NCBI RefSeq assembly: GCF_024679245.1 | Contig: NC_090182.1 | Span: 40,002,547-40,066,546 of the forward strand | Direction: 5' to 3' | Source: Pseudorasbora parva | Taxonomy: Eukaryota > Chordata > Actinopteri > Cypriniformes > Gobionidae | Length of the DNA: 64,000 nt | Part shown: positions 1-38,520 of the stretch, piece after piece | How positions within the stretch are numbered: the stretch's first letter is position 1 | How the letters are laid out: the number at the start of each line of letters is the position of its first letter | Notes under the pieces: model-generated | The model's input: only the letters and a program-made list of their open reading frames with translations | Told to the model about the DNA's origin: nothing | Databases searched by the model: none | Translations under genes and position numbers: made by a program

Positions 1-287
1 GAAAAAATGGTCTGAACAACGCGCGCGCTTGTCAACATGATAACTAATCCTCACCTGGTTGTGGAAGCAGCCGTGTTCAATGAGACAACACGCGAGGGGA
101 GGGGAACAAAAGCAAGAGGCGGGAGGCGCGAGCGGGGGCGAGCACAGCACAGGGAAGGCAAACAAGCAAAGTGGCGGAATCAGAATTAAATATTAACAAT
201 ATATCGATATATACGATATGTCCAAATCCATATCGAGTTGAAAAAATATCTCGATATATTTTAAATATCGAGATATCGCCCACCCCT

Positions 288-594
288 ACTTTAAGCAGAA
301 CATCTCAAATGGAGATTGACACAATGCAGCTTACTTGTTTATTGGTGTTTTCAGATCATCCGGGTGCGAGAGAGAGCTCGCGTGCATTTGGTTGCCAGAT
401 TGGACATGTTTAGGTAAAACACCGGATAGTTTACGGGGTTACTTTTCACAGAAAAGCTCTGTTTGGGGGATTTAAATTACTGAAATCTGGCAACCGCAAA
501 CACGTGAGCTCTTTCTCATGCGCGGATGATCTGAAAACACCAATAAACAAGCTGCATTTTATCAATCTCCATTTGAGATGTTCTGCTTAAAGTG
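288..594. repeat. Foldback MITE with arms over 100 bp
   Basis: The sequence ACTTTAAGCAGAACATCTCA at 288 onward is repeated in inverse at the right end (to 594). The inverted match continues through GATCATCCG and GAGCTC to about 405 and 478, leaving a loop of about 70 bp. No transposase is present. Confidence 0.8.
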
Positions 595-1994
595 TCATTC
601 AGTCGGTCTGTGTTCTGTCAGGATTTCCAGGACTTACGAGCCGCTTTACTGAACTGCTGTGAGCTGCTGAAATAAGCCAATCAGAGCAGAACTCAACATT
701 AATATTCATGACTCTTCCAAATAAGGCAAAAACAGAGCATTACATCCTAGGGACAATTTATAGGGTTGTAAATAGACCTGTAAAACTGTATCTGGACATT
801 TTTTGCCCTTAAATAAGCCAAATACCCTTTATTTAGATATCAGAGAACAATTTAAAATATTTTTCAAATCATTCTAGGGCACCTTTAACAAAAAATGAAT
901 AGCCTACTTTCTGTAACAAATATAGCTATTGCTCAATCTTAGTTAATGCATTAAATAATGAGACCTTATTGTTATGTGTTACCTGTTGTTCTTTAAAGCC
1001 TAATTCTTTGGCGCTTTAATCTGTTTGAAAATTACACTTTTATATATTTTGGTGCATTGTATTATTGTATTTAAACATTCAGGTTTATTTTTGTCATTAC
1101 AAAAAGAGTTCTTAAGCCTGTTATACTATGACAACAGTTTTTTTTGCAACTTATTTCAATATCGTGATAAAAGCTTTAGCAATTAATCGCAACATGAAAA
1201 ACTGATATAATTACCTAACACTAGGGCTGTCAAAATGAATGTTAACACATACGATTCATTCAAAATGTTCACTTTGTTACGGTTGTTACGGTTGTTACCA
1301 CCCCTTTAACTGTTATAGCATATTCTCTCATATACTCTTTCCCTGCTCTCCAAAAACATCACCAAAAATCAGACATAACCACCCTCACCCTCACCTATTA
1401 AAATAATTATAGTAGTTTACAGTTTGTTATATTAGAAATTACTCCATAGTGACGGATGTTCCTTTTTAACATTTGAGCCCTCTCTGTACACTCTGCACAA
1501 TCCTTTATACACATTAGATTGATTTTATTAACTTTAATGTACTTGAAGTGAAGCACTAAGAAAATACAAGTATCAGATCAGGACTCTGTACTGGCAGACA
1601 CTTGATTCAAGGACTCGAATCTGATTAGGGGCCCCAAAAACATCCCTACTCTTTTCTTACAGTTTAAGGCTCTGTTTACACCTGACGCTTCAATCCATCT
1701 CTTTTGTCCACTTTCAATCACTTCTCTCCTGAATGGACAAAATAAGCTCACATACTATGTGCAATTTATTTACGTATGAAAGCGAAAGGAGACAAGGGGA
1801 AAAACAGAGCATCAGCTTTTGTTCCTGCTCTGACAGCCACAAGACCGGCCGAACGCTGCAAGTGTGTGTGTTAAAAATCAGTAATGGTGAGAGCACACTA
1901 TGCATTGCACTTTTTTCACCCCTTAAACCACATGTGTTGGAAACTCAGAAGTGAAGACCAGGAGAGCTTGGGTATATCTTTCGGGCATGTAAAC

Positions 1995-2963
1995 TAGGGC
2001 TGCATGATATTGGAAAAAAATTACATTGCGATATTTTCCCCCTAACGATATATATTGCGATATTGAGAGCCATCAATCCAGGCTAAAGTTAATAATTACC
2101 ATTCCATGATATTCATAATTTCACTAATAAGCAAGCTTCATTACAAGTGACAAAAATAAATGTTTGAAAGTATGTGTAAACATAAAACTAAACCTCCAGT
2201 AGTTGTAAATAAGTGAGTCACTCAGTCGTTCATTTAACCGATTTATTCAAACGCTGAATCGTTCAGTAAAACTTGTTGCTATCAGTGAGACGCGTTACGG
2301 TTCTGTTATGAACGATTTTCACTGCTGAAATAAGTCGTGATGGTATTCAGAACACCGCTCAAGTGTTGTAATTTCTCCTTGAGATGCTGCACGAGCGTCA
2401 ACAGCCCAACCTTATTATCGTCAGTTCGTTATATATTATAAGTCCACTACTGGTCACCATTTACACTCAATAAATGCACAAACAGTCTTGCATTTTGGTG
2501 ATTCGCTAGTTATTTTTTGTTTGTATGCGGCTCTTGTCAGTCAGGCAAGTAAAATTCTCTTTCACTTGTCCGTTCAAAACATCCACATGTCTCGGACAAG
2601 CATTAACGTCGAGCCCTGCTTTGTAGTCATCGTAAAGAGCTTTGTGGTGCCGTTTTAAGTGATCACACAAATTGGTGGCGTTTTCTTGTTTTGTGGCCAC
2701 AACTTTCTGACACTCCATGTAAAGTACCTCTTTTGGCTCAACATCCTCCTTTTTGTAGCCAAAATAGTCCCAAAAAGATGATTTCTGGTACGAAACCTTT
2801 TTTTTGTGGCAGATCCTCTTGTCACTCAAGTGTTTATTGTCTGCTACCGTTCTCTTAATACACAATGGGTTACTACCCTTCACATCGCATGTTCAGGCGA
2901 TGTGACTATCGCTCACGCGCACATCGCGATGTCGATGTTAAAACAGAATATCGTTTAGCCCTA
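1995..2963 (-). mobile_element. hAT-type element with 8-bp target duplication
   Basis: Ends TAGGGCTGCATGATATTG and, inverted, TAGGGCTAAACGATATTC are flanked by a perfect 8-bp duplication ATGTAAAC (1987-1994 and 2964-2971), diagnostic of the hAT superfamily. At 969 bp it is far too short for a full transposase and carries only a BED-finger fragment. Confidence 0.88.
2506..2883 (-). pseudogene. BED zinc-finger fragment of a hAT transposase
   Basis: This 125-codon frame contains SSFWDYFGYKKEDVEPKEV, ECQKVV and TNLCDHLKRHHK, a BED-type DNA-binding finger (W/F, Cys, NL..HL..HH). One of the paired cysteines reads tyrosine (VLYMEC where the family has CxxC), so metal binding is probably lost. The catalytic RNase-H-like part is missing. 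Confidence 0.72.
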
Positions 2964-3166
2964 ATGTAAACCACATTAAATCGCGTCTGTCTGGTTTACC
3001 TCCCATAATGTTTACACATTAGATCAGCAGCGGAGAACCCTGGTCAAATGTATTTTCGACTACCTGTGGAAGTGGACAAAAGTGGACAAATGCAAACGCG
3101 TTTACACTTGTAAACCAAAATGCATCTTAATACCAGGTGTAAATGGGGCCTAAGACTGTCACCTCA

Positions 3167-3668
3167 AGGTGCTTTCAAACTGGCAGTTTAGTTCGAAATT
3201 TGGGTCCGCACTTGCTCAAGTAACCTGCACATGCATTTAAGCGGGTGACATTATTAGTTCAATTAAACATGCAAGGGAAGATTTACCTGGGAAAACCAGC
3301 GAGAGTGAGCCTGCAGTGTCACTGTGCAGAGTGAGTGCAAACTAAGCGGCAACTGGATGGTTCGCGATCTGCTGTCTCCCCTACAAGAACTTTGCAAGCA
3401 GCAGAAAGCCGCGTTCATGTGACGAACAGAGTAAACGCAAGTTACATTCGCTCTGGTGCGCATAACTGCACCAAATTAATAAATAAAACAAATAATATAT
3501 TGAACCATGTCCTGTTTTCTGTCATGCACCGCACACGTTTGGGATGGCGTAAAATGCACGCAAACGCACCAGCGTTCGACAGAATTAAGTTGAGTGTGAA
3601 ACCAGACCAACGTTGCAGAACAGTCAGACTTGGACCGCAGCAAATGTGCCCAGTGTGAAAGCCCCCTC
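3167..3668. mobile_element. Possible MITE
   Basis: The left end (AGGTGCTTTCAAACTGGCAG) and inverted right end (GGGGCTTTCACACTGGGCAC) form an imperfect terminal repeat about 500 bp apart. No coding capacity and no clear target duplication are seen. Confidence 0.45.
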
Positions 3669-5036
3669 AGAGATGTCTGTCAGGTAGATGTCTATTACAA
3701 CAGTGGGATTCCAAGAAATAATCCATTGCATCACCTTCAGTTACTCACTCACATGAAAAACACTTAGGCAAAACATAATGGAGCAGGGCTTCAGATGTTA
3801 CAAGATTAATACCACACAGGGAAAATTCTTACTATTTCTAAGTGCGTGGTGTGGCATAACTACCAAACACAATAACTACATCTTTTGACTTTTTCTCTTT
3901 AGGAGGAATTACATGTGATAGGGTGAAGTACAAGCAATTTGAGATGAATAGACAGGAAATTTCAATCTATTGACAGCCCTACTGATCAAGCAAGCAAAAG
4001 GAGCAAACAGGAAGAATGTGAAGGGGGGGAGGGATACTAAAAATCACAATAACCCATTTCAATATCCCAAAATATTCTATGGAGAGAGAAAAAAAACAGA
4101 TCTGACCACAGAATCCCAGAATAAAAACATTTAAAAAAGAGAATGACATGATCAACAACCACCACTGAAAAAGCATGGACAACTTAAATGCATATAATAT
4201 TTTTTCCCTATAGCAGATATGAACTATTTAAAGGGGTCATAATATTAGTCATTAGCCTGATGTGGTCATACTCAATTCTAGTCAGAATATGAGTCTGATA
4301 CTGCTCTATTGGGCTGTAATTATGGATTATATATGGCGTGTTTCAACCGAACCAGGAAAGACATCAAATGAATAGACCTACAACCAATCAGAGCAATGGA
4401 GCGACGCATAACGTTACCTATCAAATGTCAACAAAACTCAACTGCACTGTGTTGCTAAGTCTGCTTATTTTTCGCGAGTTGTTTTCCATGTCAGCGGGTT
4501 GAAGTAAAGCGATCTCAATTATGTGATATATAGACCCAGGAATGTGAATTTTAACAGGCAACCTTGCGTAAATAACACATTTTAACCCCCAAACGCCATT
4601 TTTTTCCCAGAGGAAACCCCCCTCCGAAAAGCTATTGTTTTGGACTACGAGTTGGCGGGTTTTGTTGTAAAAACTTGGCAACCCTGTCTGCACGCACACT
4701 GGAATAAACGATATTGGCTGGTGTTGTAAAAAAAATATTTACGGATACACGGAGTACTTAACAACACGATCGTCATTTCAGAGAGAACTAGTGAAGGTGA
4801 ATGCATATACGAACAAGTTCTCCATTTAGGATTAGAACAAATTCAACCAAGCGCCTTTGATGACGTGGATGACTACGTTACTGTTGATCATCTGTCCGTC
4901 ATCGTCTAAAGCCCGCCCTGATGATTTCATTGGTCCGAACAGTTTCTGTTCAGGGATAATTACTCTTCTATGGATCAAGTCCAGACCGAAATGCATGAGC
5001 ACAAATGTTGTGGGCGGGGCTGAGTTCGGCTGGCAC
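3669..5036. other. kdm3b terminal intron, no gene
   Basis: This is AT-rich intronic DNA with short chance frames only. I see no conserved exon, RNA gene or complete element here. Confidence 0.5.
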
Positions 5037-5133
5037 TGGATGACATTGAATAAATATTTTTATATTGTTTTAATATGTTAGATACTATCTAACATATTAA
5101 AACAATATAAAAATATTTATTCGATGTCATCCA
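5037..5133. repeat. Near-perfect 97-bp palindrome
   Basis: Two 48-bp arms (5037-5084 and 5086-5133) are inverted copies with a single mismatch, around one central base at 5085. The arms are AT-rich (ATATTAAAACAATATAAAAA). It could form a long hairpin. It may be the relic of a MITE. Confidence 0.9.
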
Positions 5134-6993
5134 CATTATAGTTAATGTCCAACAGCAATTTGAACTTTTATAAAGATACTATTCCTTTAATAAATCATCT
5201 TTTTTGGACTGAGGAGGATGTTTCGATTTCTAAAAGTTATAAGTCATTATTCATAAAACTACTTGAAAAGTACCAAGAAAATTGTGGTTATTACATGATC
5301 ACTTAAAAAAAAGCAAACTCAATCTTAAATTGGTCTGAAGGGGCATCAACACAGTGAAATGTAACAACAAAACAAATTCCGAATGTAGTACAAAATGTTT
5401 TACTGACAGGTGCACTGTCCATACCCATTACCCATAGTGTTGTTTTATAATAAACCATCAACACTAATAATTCATTTAATGTAAAGAGTAGTAAGAGATG
5501 GGTTAAAGCAATGGGAGTGTAGAACAAGAGATAGCAAAACAAAACAAAAAGCGGGAAGGGCATGCCTGAGGTGAGAAATTAAAACAAAAATGCACAGACC
5601 TTTAAATCCAGCGAGGTCTGCTTCTGTGAATGAGAAATGGTGCCACAATCAAAAGTAGTAAGACCCCGAGAGCACAGGCCATCATAAAGGCCCTGACTGC
5701 ATCCCGCCCACTGGCCTGTGAGTGGTTGGGATGCTATAAAGGTGCTACAATAGCTCATAGTCTGCACAGATTTCACCATGAGACCTCAGTCAGAGCAGAC
5801 GCTATATTTAAAGGATTAGTTCACTTCAAAATTAACCTTTCCTGATCATTTCCTCAAACTCATCTCATCCCAGGTGTGTGTCTTTCCTTATACAGTCAAA
5901 AAGAAATCAAGTTTTTTGAGGCAGACATTTTTCTCCACATCAAAAATGTCTTTCTTCAGTACTTCAATGGAAACCAATGGGTTAAAGGTCCAAATCAATG
6001 CAGTTTTAAAAGGGCTTTAAAGAGGCTCTGCACAATCTCTGCCGAGGAATGGGGTCTTATCTAGCGAAACTATTGGACTTTTTCACACACCAAAAAAAAA
6101 TTCCATTTACTTTTTAACCTTAAAAGCGTGACTGTGTTGTGCTTCACGTCGTACGGAAAGGTCAGGTGTGATGTAGGTGGAAGAACTGATCCAGCGTTAA
6201 CAAACGTGTAAAAGGCTGACTCAAACAGCCTTTACAAAAAAATAAGATGAAACTTCTGTGTCAGACAATTTTAAAGCTGGAGGAGAAAATGTGTTTTTCG
6301 GCACTTGGTCGGTACTTTTACCTACATCACGTGACCTTTCCAATGTGATTACGCCCTTCGCCGTGAAGAACAGCAACAAATTTGAGCATGTGTGTCTAAA
6401 AAAAACAATCACATGCATTTTTTATGCTTAATGTCTTTTCGACTGAATAAAGAAAGATAAGAACATCTAGGATTCTGTGTGTTTGGCATGCCACCTGATC
6501 AAACTTCAAAATGTTCTCTTTGTCTATAAATCTCTACCTAACCAAGCTCCTGTTTTCCTCCCTCAGCTTCTTCATCTCTACACTCCATCCAGAAGCCTAA
6601 GATCCTGCGGTTAGGGTCTGCTGGTAGTCCCTCACTTTAGACACAATCGCAGAGGCCTTTAGAGCAGGGGTCTCAAACTCAGGGCCCGGAGGATGATATT
6701 TTGTGGCCACCTACTTGACATCAAAGTTTAGTGTTCGTGCGACCCACGATCTTTTTGCGGAGTCGTTGCGTGTGCCACGCTTGCTGACTCACTTCATTTG
6801 TGTGTGTGCGTGTGTGTGTGTGAGAGAGAGAGTTAGCTCGGCCCTCCCTCATGCAGTATAATTGGTTGACACTGCATGATTGACAGGAACAGAGGCTGAT
6901 CAGACAGTCGAAACGAATGTAGTCTAACAGCGCTTAGATGGAGAAATCAAATCAAAGTAGGCGGGGTTTATATTCTCTTTTGGCTAGTGCAGT

Positions 6994-7123
<130 letters not shown>

Positions 7124-7462
7124 ATGAGCGCATCATTCTATCGCTTAATACAATTGCGGAGAAAGACTTCTCTTGAAATCACAAAACTCAATGCACACAA
7201 AATGCAACGTGTCCATGTTTTTTAAATTTACAATCATTTATGACCATTTTAATGAAGAAGAAAACTATATGAAAGTGTATTAGAACTGGAAACATTTGAG
7301 ACGATTTATTAGTCCCAAATAGATTATTTCCCAACTAGAATTAGACCTAGAATTTTGTTCACTGTTCTGTTTGACCTGATAATGGCCTAGCTTTGAATTA
7401 GTCTATTATTTAAAATTAAAATAAAAACATTAATTATTTCACATAATGATTTAGTTATTATA

Positions 7463-7464
<2 letters not shown>

Positions 7465-7520
<56 letters not shown>
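7465..7520. repeat. (AT)n microsatellite, left part, interrupted by an LTR element
   Basis: A pure AT run ends at the LTR start. The matching AT run resumes at 9168-9183 right after the element, so the insertion went into this repeat. Confidence 0.95.
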
Positions 7521-7523
<3 letters not shown>

Positions 7524-8166
7524 GACGAAGCGACTGCCACTCCCACATGATCAGCGCCACCCCGTCTTTGAAATCGCCGCCCTTCACCAGGTTCCCGACT
7601 GGTGTGGGTAATAGAGAGAGGAGGGGAGCTGAAACTACTGAGAATTGAGAAATGGCTGTGAGTGGTGAGGCACACCTGAGGATCATGAAGCCTCATCACC
7701 GCCACTGTTAAGTGCTGAGCGTGCCTCTCTCCAGGAGGCCGGCCTCTCCCCTTGTGCATGCACGCTGGTGTCCTCGGAGGTCCACGAAGGGAGCGCGGAG
7801 GGACTCCCCTGCTGTCCAGGATGGAAGTGCTCACGTAATGCCGCTGACGGTCTAGTACGCCGAGCCGCTCTTCCCCTCGACGTCCGCGGCTGAAGAGGAT
7901 GAGCCGCCGCATCGAAGCCGCTGCCCCTCGCGCCTCGGACCAGGGTGAAGCGTGTGCGACCGCCGGACCCCGCCCCTTTCCTGGACGCATTCTGTCCACT
8001 CCCTAACTTTCCGAGACGAGTTACTGTTGCCCCGAGGACACCAGATCCCCTGTAGTGTCTGTTAATTCCCCGTTTGTGAACAAGTTATGTGTTTGATGTG
8101 AATAAATGCCTCTTCGAGGGCTGACGCCACACCCCCGGTGTCTGTCTTGTGCTCCGACCCGTCACA
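7521..8166 (+). repeat. 5' LTR
   Basis: This is the 646-bp terminal repeat, GC-rich in its middle, with TGTGACG/CGTCACA inverted ends and AATAAA near 8101. An antisense 182-codon frame crosses it but is also in the 3' LTR and is not taken as a gene. Confidence 0.9.
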
Positions 8167-8521
8167 CTGGTGGAGAATGCGGGCAAGGTGGAGCTTAGAC
8201 AGACTACCAGCTGATGACGTCATTCCCCTCGCGCTCGCGGAAGTCTGGGAACCCTGAACTGGGACAAAGAACATAATGGATGCAGCCTCCCAACCACACA
8301 AGGGTAAGTGATATTCTGTTTATTATCATTTACCCTGTGGTTGGGTGAGGCTGTACCTAATCCCAGTGCATTTCTGTCCGTTCTGGGTGCTGCGAGCAAG
8401 GGGGAGTGTCCGAAGAGGTATCCTGGAACTGCCTACTCCGACCGTTTGGGCTTAGGTGAGGAAGTAGCACTCCTGTGTGGGCGGCAGTATTACCACGGGG
8501 ATGACGCTTAGGGGAGGGGAA

Positions 8522-9167
8522 TGTGACGAAGCGACTGCCACTCCCACATGATCAGCGCCACCCCGTCTTTGAAATCGCCGCCCTTCACCAGGTTCCTGAC
8601 TGGTGTGGGTAATAGAGAGAGGAGGGGAGCTGAAACTACTGAGAATTGAGAAATGGCTGTGAGTGGTGAGGCACACCTGAGGATCATGAAGCCTCATCAC
8701 CGCCACTGTTAAGTGCTGAGCGTGCCTCTCTCCAGGAGGCCGGCCTCTCCCCTTGTGCATGCACGCTGGTGTCCTCGGAGGTCCACGAAGGGAGCGCGGA
8801 GGGACTCCCCTGCTGTCCAGGATGGAAGTGCTCACGTAATGCCGCTGACGGTCTAGTACGCCGAGCCTCTCTTCCCCTCGACGTCCGCGGCTGAAGAGGA
8901 TGAGCCGCCGCATCGAAGCCGCTGCCCCTCGCGCCTCGGACCAGGGTGAAGCGTGTGCGACCGCCGGACCCCGCCCCTTTCCTGGACCCATTCTGTCCAC
9001 TCACTAACTTTCCGAGACGAGTTATTGTTGCCCCGAGGACACCAGATCCCCTGTAGTGTCTGTTAATTCCCCGTTTGTGAACAAGTTATGTGTTTGATGT
9101 GAATAAATGCCTCTTCGAGGGCTGACGCCACACCCCCGGTGTCTGTCTTGTGCTCCGACCCGTCACA
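8522..9167 (+). repeat. 3' LTR
   Basis: This is the partner of the repeat at 7521, offset by exactly 1001 bp with no indels noticed. It is preceded by the purine tract at about 8510-8521. Confidence 0.9.
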
Positions 9168-9744
9168 ATATATATATATATATAAAATTAATTAGAGTAG
9201 GCAAGAGAAGCTTATATGAACCATTCATGTTCAGAAAGGAATGTTCAAATTCAGAAGAAAGATTCATGTTGAAGAACTGTTAATAATAAAGATTGAATCA
9301 GTTGTGCTCTTGTTTTTTTTGTTTTTCTGTGGAATACTTGATGCAGCCCAACCTGACCCAGAGTCTACCTCCAGCGGCCCCCATGTAAACTGAGTTTGAG
9401 ACCCCTGCTTTAGAGGTTAGAAACGGCCTCTTCTCTGTCTGCTTTCAAGTCTCTTTTAAAAAGTAGCCGTTTTCTTTAGTATATTGAATTTTTTTTTTTT
9501 TTCTCGGTTGGTAATTTATATCTGAGCTTTGATTTTTGGTAGTGGTCTTCCTGTTTTATGGCTAATTTGTATTGTTTTATGTATGTTATATTTTTTTTTA
9601 ACCTTGTTCTTCTGTTAAGCACTTTGGTCAGCATAGTGGCTGTTGTAAATATGCTATATAAATAAAATGAACTTTAACATCTTAGATGAGATGGGAGTAA
9701 GTTATCAGGACATTTTTATTTTAAAAGTGAACCAATCCTTTAAA

Positions 9745-10428
9745 TGACACCAACAAAAATACAGCTATGAGGGAAAGACATTCAATACGTTGTACTTGTA
9801 CCAATCATGAAGGGCACTATGTCTTTCTGCAAACATAGACATCACAACCTTCATCTGCAATTCAAATTAAATATAGCTTCTACACTTACTAAGGTCTGTC
9901 ATGGTGGCATTTAGGAAACTAACTCTTGAGGGAGGCTTGGGATTATTATTCACCGATATAAAACTATGTAACAAAAAGTTAGGGGTCTGAATACTTTTGT
10001 AAGGCACTGTATCTATTTTATTCTATTTGAACGCCACTTTTTCCTATCCAAACATTTCATCTATGGGTGGGTTCTCTAATTTTAGCTTATGCCTAAAGTG
10101 ACACTTTATCTAAAAAAATTATTTCTATTAATCCAAACCTGTATGACTTTACTTATTCCAAAGAATGTAAAATAATTAGCTAGACAGAATGACCCATTCA
10201 ACATTCACTTTCACTGCATGAGGAAAACAATGCAATGAAAGTGAGTTCAAATTCTGCCTTTCCTTTCATATTTCGTCAAATGGGTTCAGAACAACATGAG
10301 GAGGAGTAAATAAATGACAATATTTCTATTTTTGATTGAATTAACCCTTTTAGGACAGAAAGCATGTTCAGGGAAATTTGACAGCAAATTATCAATAAAA
10401 ATGTTATACACATAAGATTAATGCTTAC
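9745..10428. other. kdm3b terminal intron next to exon 20
   Basis: This is AT-rich intron sequence with no recognisable exon or element. AAGGCACTGTA near 10001 may be the edge of an old transposon. Confidence 0.4.
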
Positions 10429-34172
<23,744 letters not shown>

Positions 34173-34600
34173 ATTACTACCACCATGAAGAGAGCGACTT
34201 CCTCCGGAGCTCTGCTCAAGTCCGCGATCAATCGTGCCTTTACTAAATCAGTCAGCTACTATAGCCACATATGAATGACTGCAGTTTATGCGCGCGGAAT
34301 TTGCATCAGATTGAGATTGAAAACGCGCTTTACTGAGAAAAGGCAAGGTGTTATTGTTCGAGATACAGCCCCTTGTCTTCATCCGCCATTTAGCTGTGCA
34401 GTAATCAAACGCACCCCTCGTACTGCTGCGGGACTGCGCTTCAATGGCTACCGAGAAATCGAGCAGCGCCCCCTGATGGACACTGTACGCGCCATTCACA
34501 GTGAACGCGCATCTCTGGAGGTCTGTCTGGGAGGGTCACGCCAAACTCTCGCGAGATTCGCTTGCTCTTATTTGGACTGGAGACGCGCAGCAATGAGATG
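34173..34600 (-). promoter_or_regulatory. kdm3b: GC/CpG-rich 5' flank and 5' UTR of kdm3b
   Basis: The DNA from the first coding exon (about 33990) through about 34600 is visibly richer in GC and CpG than its AT-rich surroundings. It lies directly upstream of the kdm3b ATG on the minus strand. This fits a CpG-type promoter plus 5' UTR. No TATA box or exact start site can be assigned by eye. Short plus-strand frames here look like chance. Confidence 0.45.
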
Positions 34601-34798
34601 AAGCGTCCGCGTTTTAAACCAACTTATTGACAATTATTGGCACTTACACACTTTCATTGGTTTCATTTTTAAATGCGTTTTTTGTTTAGAATGTTTTTTA
34701 AACGATTAAGGCTATTCCCAGTGGCATATATTAACCTCCCAAGACACAGGAAAACAAAGTCTTTTGAATTTACTATGTGTACCATGTCATTATTGTTT

Positions 34799-36313
<1,515 letters not shown>

Positions 36314-36317
36314 TTAA

Positions 36318-36521
36318 AGGGATTGTTCACCCAAAAATATGACAAAAAATCCAGTCATTATAATTACTCATTTATCTTCAAAACGCAAATGACACATATG
36401 CCAATCTCCTCATATGTGATCTCGATCTGTGTTCTAAAGATAAACGAAAGTCTTGCGGGTTTGGAGCGACATGAGGGTTAGGAATAAAGACAGAATTTTC
36501 TTTTTTGGGCGAACTGTCCCT
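36318..36521. mobile_element. Short TTAA-family MITE
   Basis: The ends AGGGATTGTTCACCCAAAAA and, inverted, AGGGACAGTTCGCCCAAAA lie between TTAA at 36314-36317 and 36522-36525. At 204 bp it is a deleted form of the family. Confidence 0.75.
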
Positions 36522-37079
36522 TTAAAGAGTTAGGGCTGACGCTATTTGCAATTTTTCATGTTAAGGTTAACTAACGTTATCCCGTTATTATTTTGATTAT
36601 TGTCTAGACTCATAAGCCTAGAAATCACAATTGAAAAATGCTTTGATATTTCCAGGTTTTTCATGCCAGTGTACGGGCTCCTAAAGTTTAATTCTCTGTT
36701 TTCTCCACTAGATGGTGACATTTCAAAACGCAATCACGTTGAAGTTCAGCTTCGCTTGAAGTTCAACAGAAACAGATGGGTCTTTCCTGCAAGAAACTAA
36801 AGCGGTTAACTGGATAATATCACGACAATATTATTTCCCAAATAATTAAATATTAAAAAACGGTAATACCAAATCTTAGATCCATATCTGAGGAGGCACA
36901 TGGCTGTTCAGCATGTTACACGCAATGAAATTCACAAATAACATTATGAACACATTGATCGACGATCATTATCTGTAGCCTACCCGACTCGTATTTCTAA
37001 CTGCAGCTAATGCTTTTCAACGAGTTTATGTCATCCACCACCGATTATTGTTTTTAAAAAAAAAGTGCTATGTGAAAAC

Positions 37080-37179
37080 TTACGATTACGAACTCTGTAT
37101 TAAAATTTTGACTTGAGGTCGTTCATGTCCAATCTTATAACTAGGAAACTATTTACGAAAATAGCACGTGAAGGCAGCA
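37080..37179. mobile_element. Fragment of the Harbinger-like MITE
   Basis: The right end ATAGCACGTGAAGGCAGCA then TAA matches the terminal repeat of the MITE at 55759-56292. The left end is lost, so its start is approximate. Confidence 0.55.
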
Positions 37180-37594
37180 TAAACCCTTTTTATTTAGTAG
37201 GTTATCACCTTTGAGGGAAATTAAAACAGTGTAAACCAACACACAGTCATGTCATTAAGTTCATAATGTTTGAGGCGGTCAGTATGTTCCACAGATTTAT
37301 ATGGCACATAATGAGCACATGGAAATGGTCCCATGTTTCCTGTGTTTAAAGAGCACAAAAAAGGGTTTGTAATATTAACAGTACACTGCATTAAAATAAA
37401 TAAATAAACTATGAACTGTTAATTGGATAATGGCAAGTTATAAAATGTAATGGATCCAACAGACATCTGACATAATTTAAGAGTAAAATTTTGTTAAATG
37501 TAGGCCTACTTGGAAGTAATCTTATAATCTACAGTGAAGAAACTTTTATACAACTTATATAAAAGTATACCTGTGTGACCATTTACATCAGATG

Positions 37595-38126
<532 letters not shown>

Positions 38127-38520
38127 TTTATTGGATTATTTACTCATGTTTGTTAGCATGATGGTATATTGTACTTGTATGACAGTGTCATAATGGTCCT
38201 TCCATATATTTAGGATATTACAGAATTCAGTGAAATATAGTTGTGCAACATAAATGTAATTTCAGTCCCATTTAATCTAAACGCGACCATGTTGTTGTTG
38301 TTTAGTTTTTTTGTGTGTGCGTTTTTGTTTTTGTTTTTTTTTTACTGTGCATTTTACAGGTTTGCTTTTTTTTTACAGTGAGAAATTGGAGAGAGAAAAA
38401 ATATTCCCATGGTCTGTATTTGTTTAATATAAGATGGCTTATTGTGGGAACGTCTCAAAGGGGTTTTCTGTTTCACAGCACTGCTGTATGGCTCTCAATA
38501 ATAGAGCTAATAGGGAACTA

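Larger units (their letters stand above)
1674..3151. mobile_element. Possible outer MITE around a hAT element
   Basis: The left end (TTAAGGCTCTGTTTACACCT) and the inverted right end (TTAGGCCCCATTTACACCTG) form an imperfect terminal repeat. The hAT element at 1995-2963 sits inside. No target duplication is clear, so the boundaries are tentative. Confidence 0.4.
7521..9167 (+). mobile_element. Miniature LTR retrotransposon (TRIM-like)
   Basis: Two direct 646-bp LTRs (7521-8166 and 8522-9167) start TGTGACG and end CGTCACA. They differ at about five positions by eye (over 99% identical), which suggests a recent insertion. The interior is only 355 bp. It has a primer-binding-like TGGTGGAGAATGCGGGC just inside the 5' LTR and a purine tract AGGGGAGGGGAA just before the 3' LTR. 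An AATAAA lies in each LTR on the plus strand. No gag or pol is present, so it needs help from an autonomous element. Confidence 0.9.

Noticed and set aside
7451..7999. 182-codon minus-strand frame as a gene
   Set aside because: It lies antisense in an LTR, appears again in the second LTR, and runs into the AT repeat.
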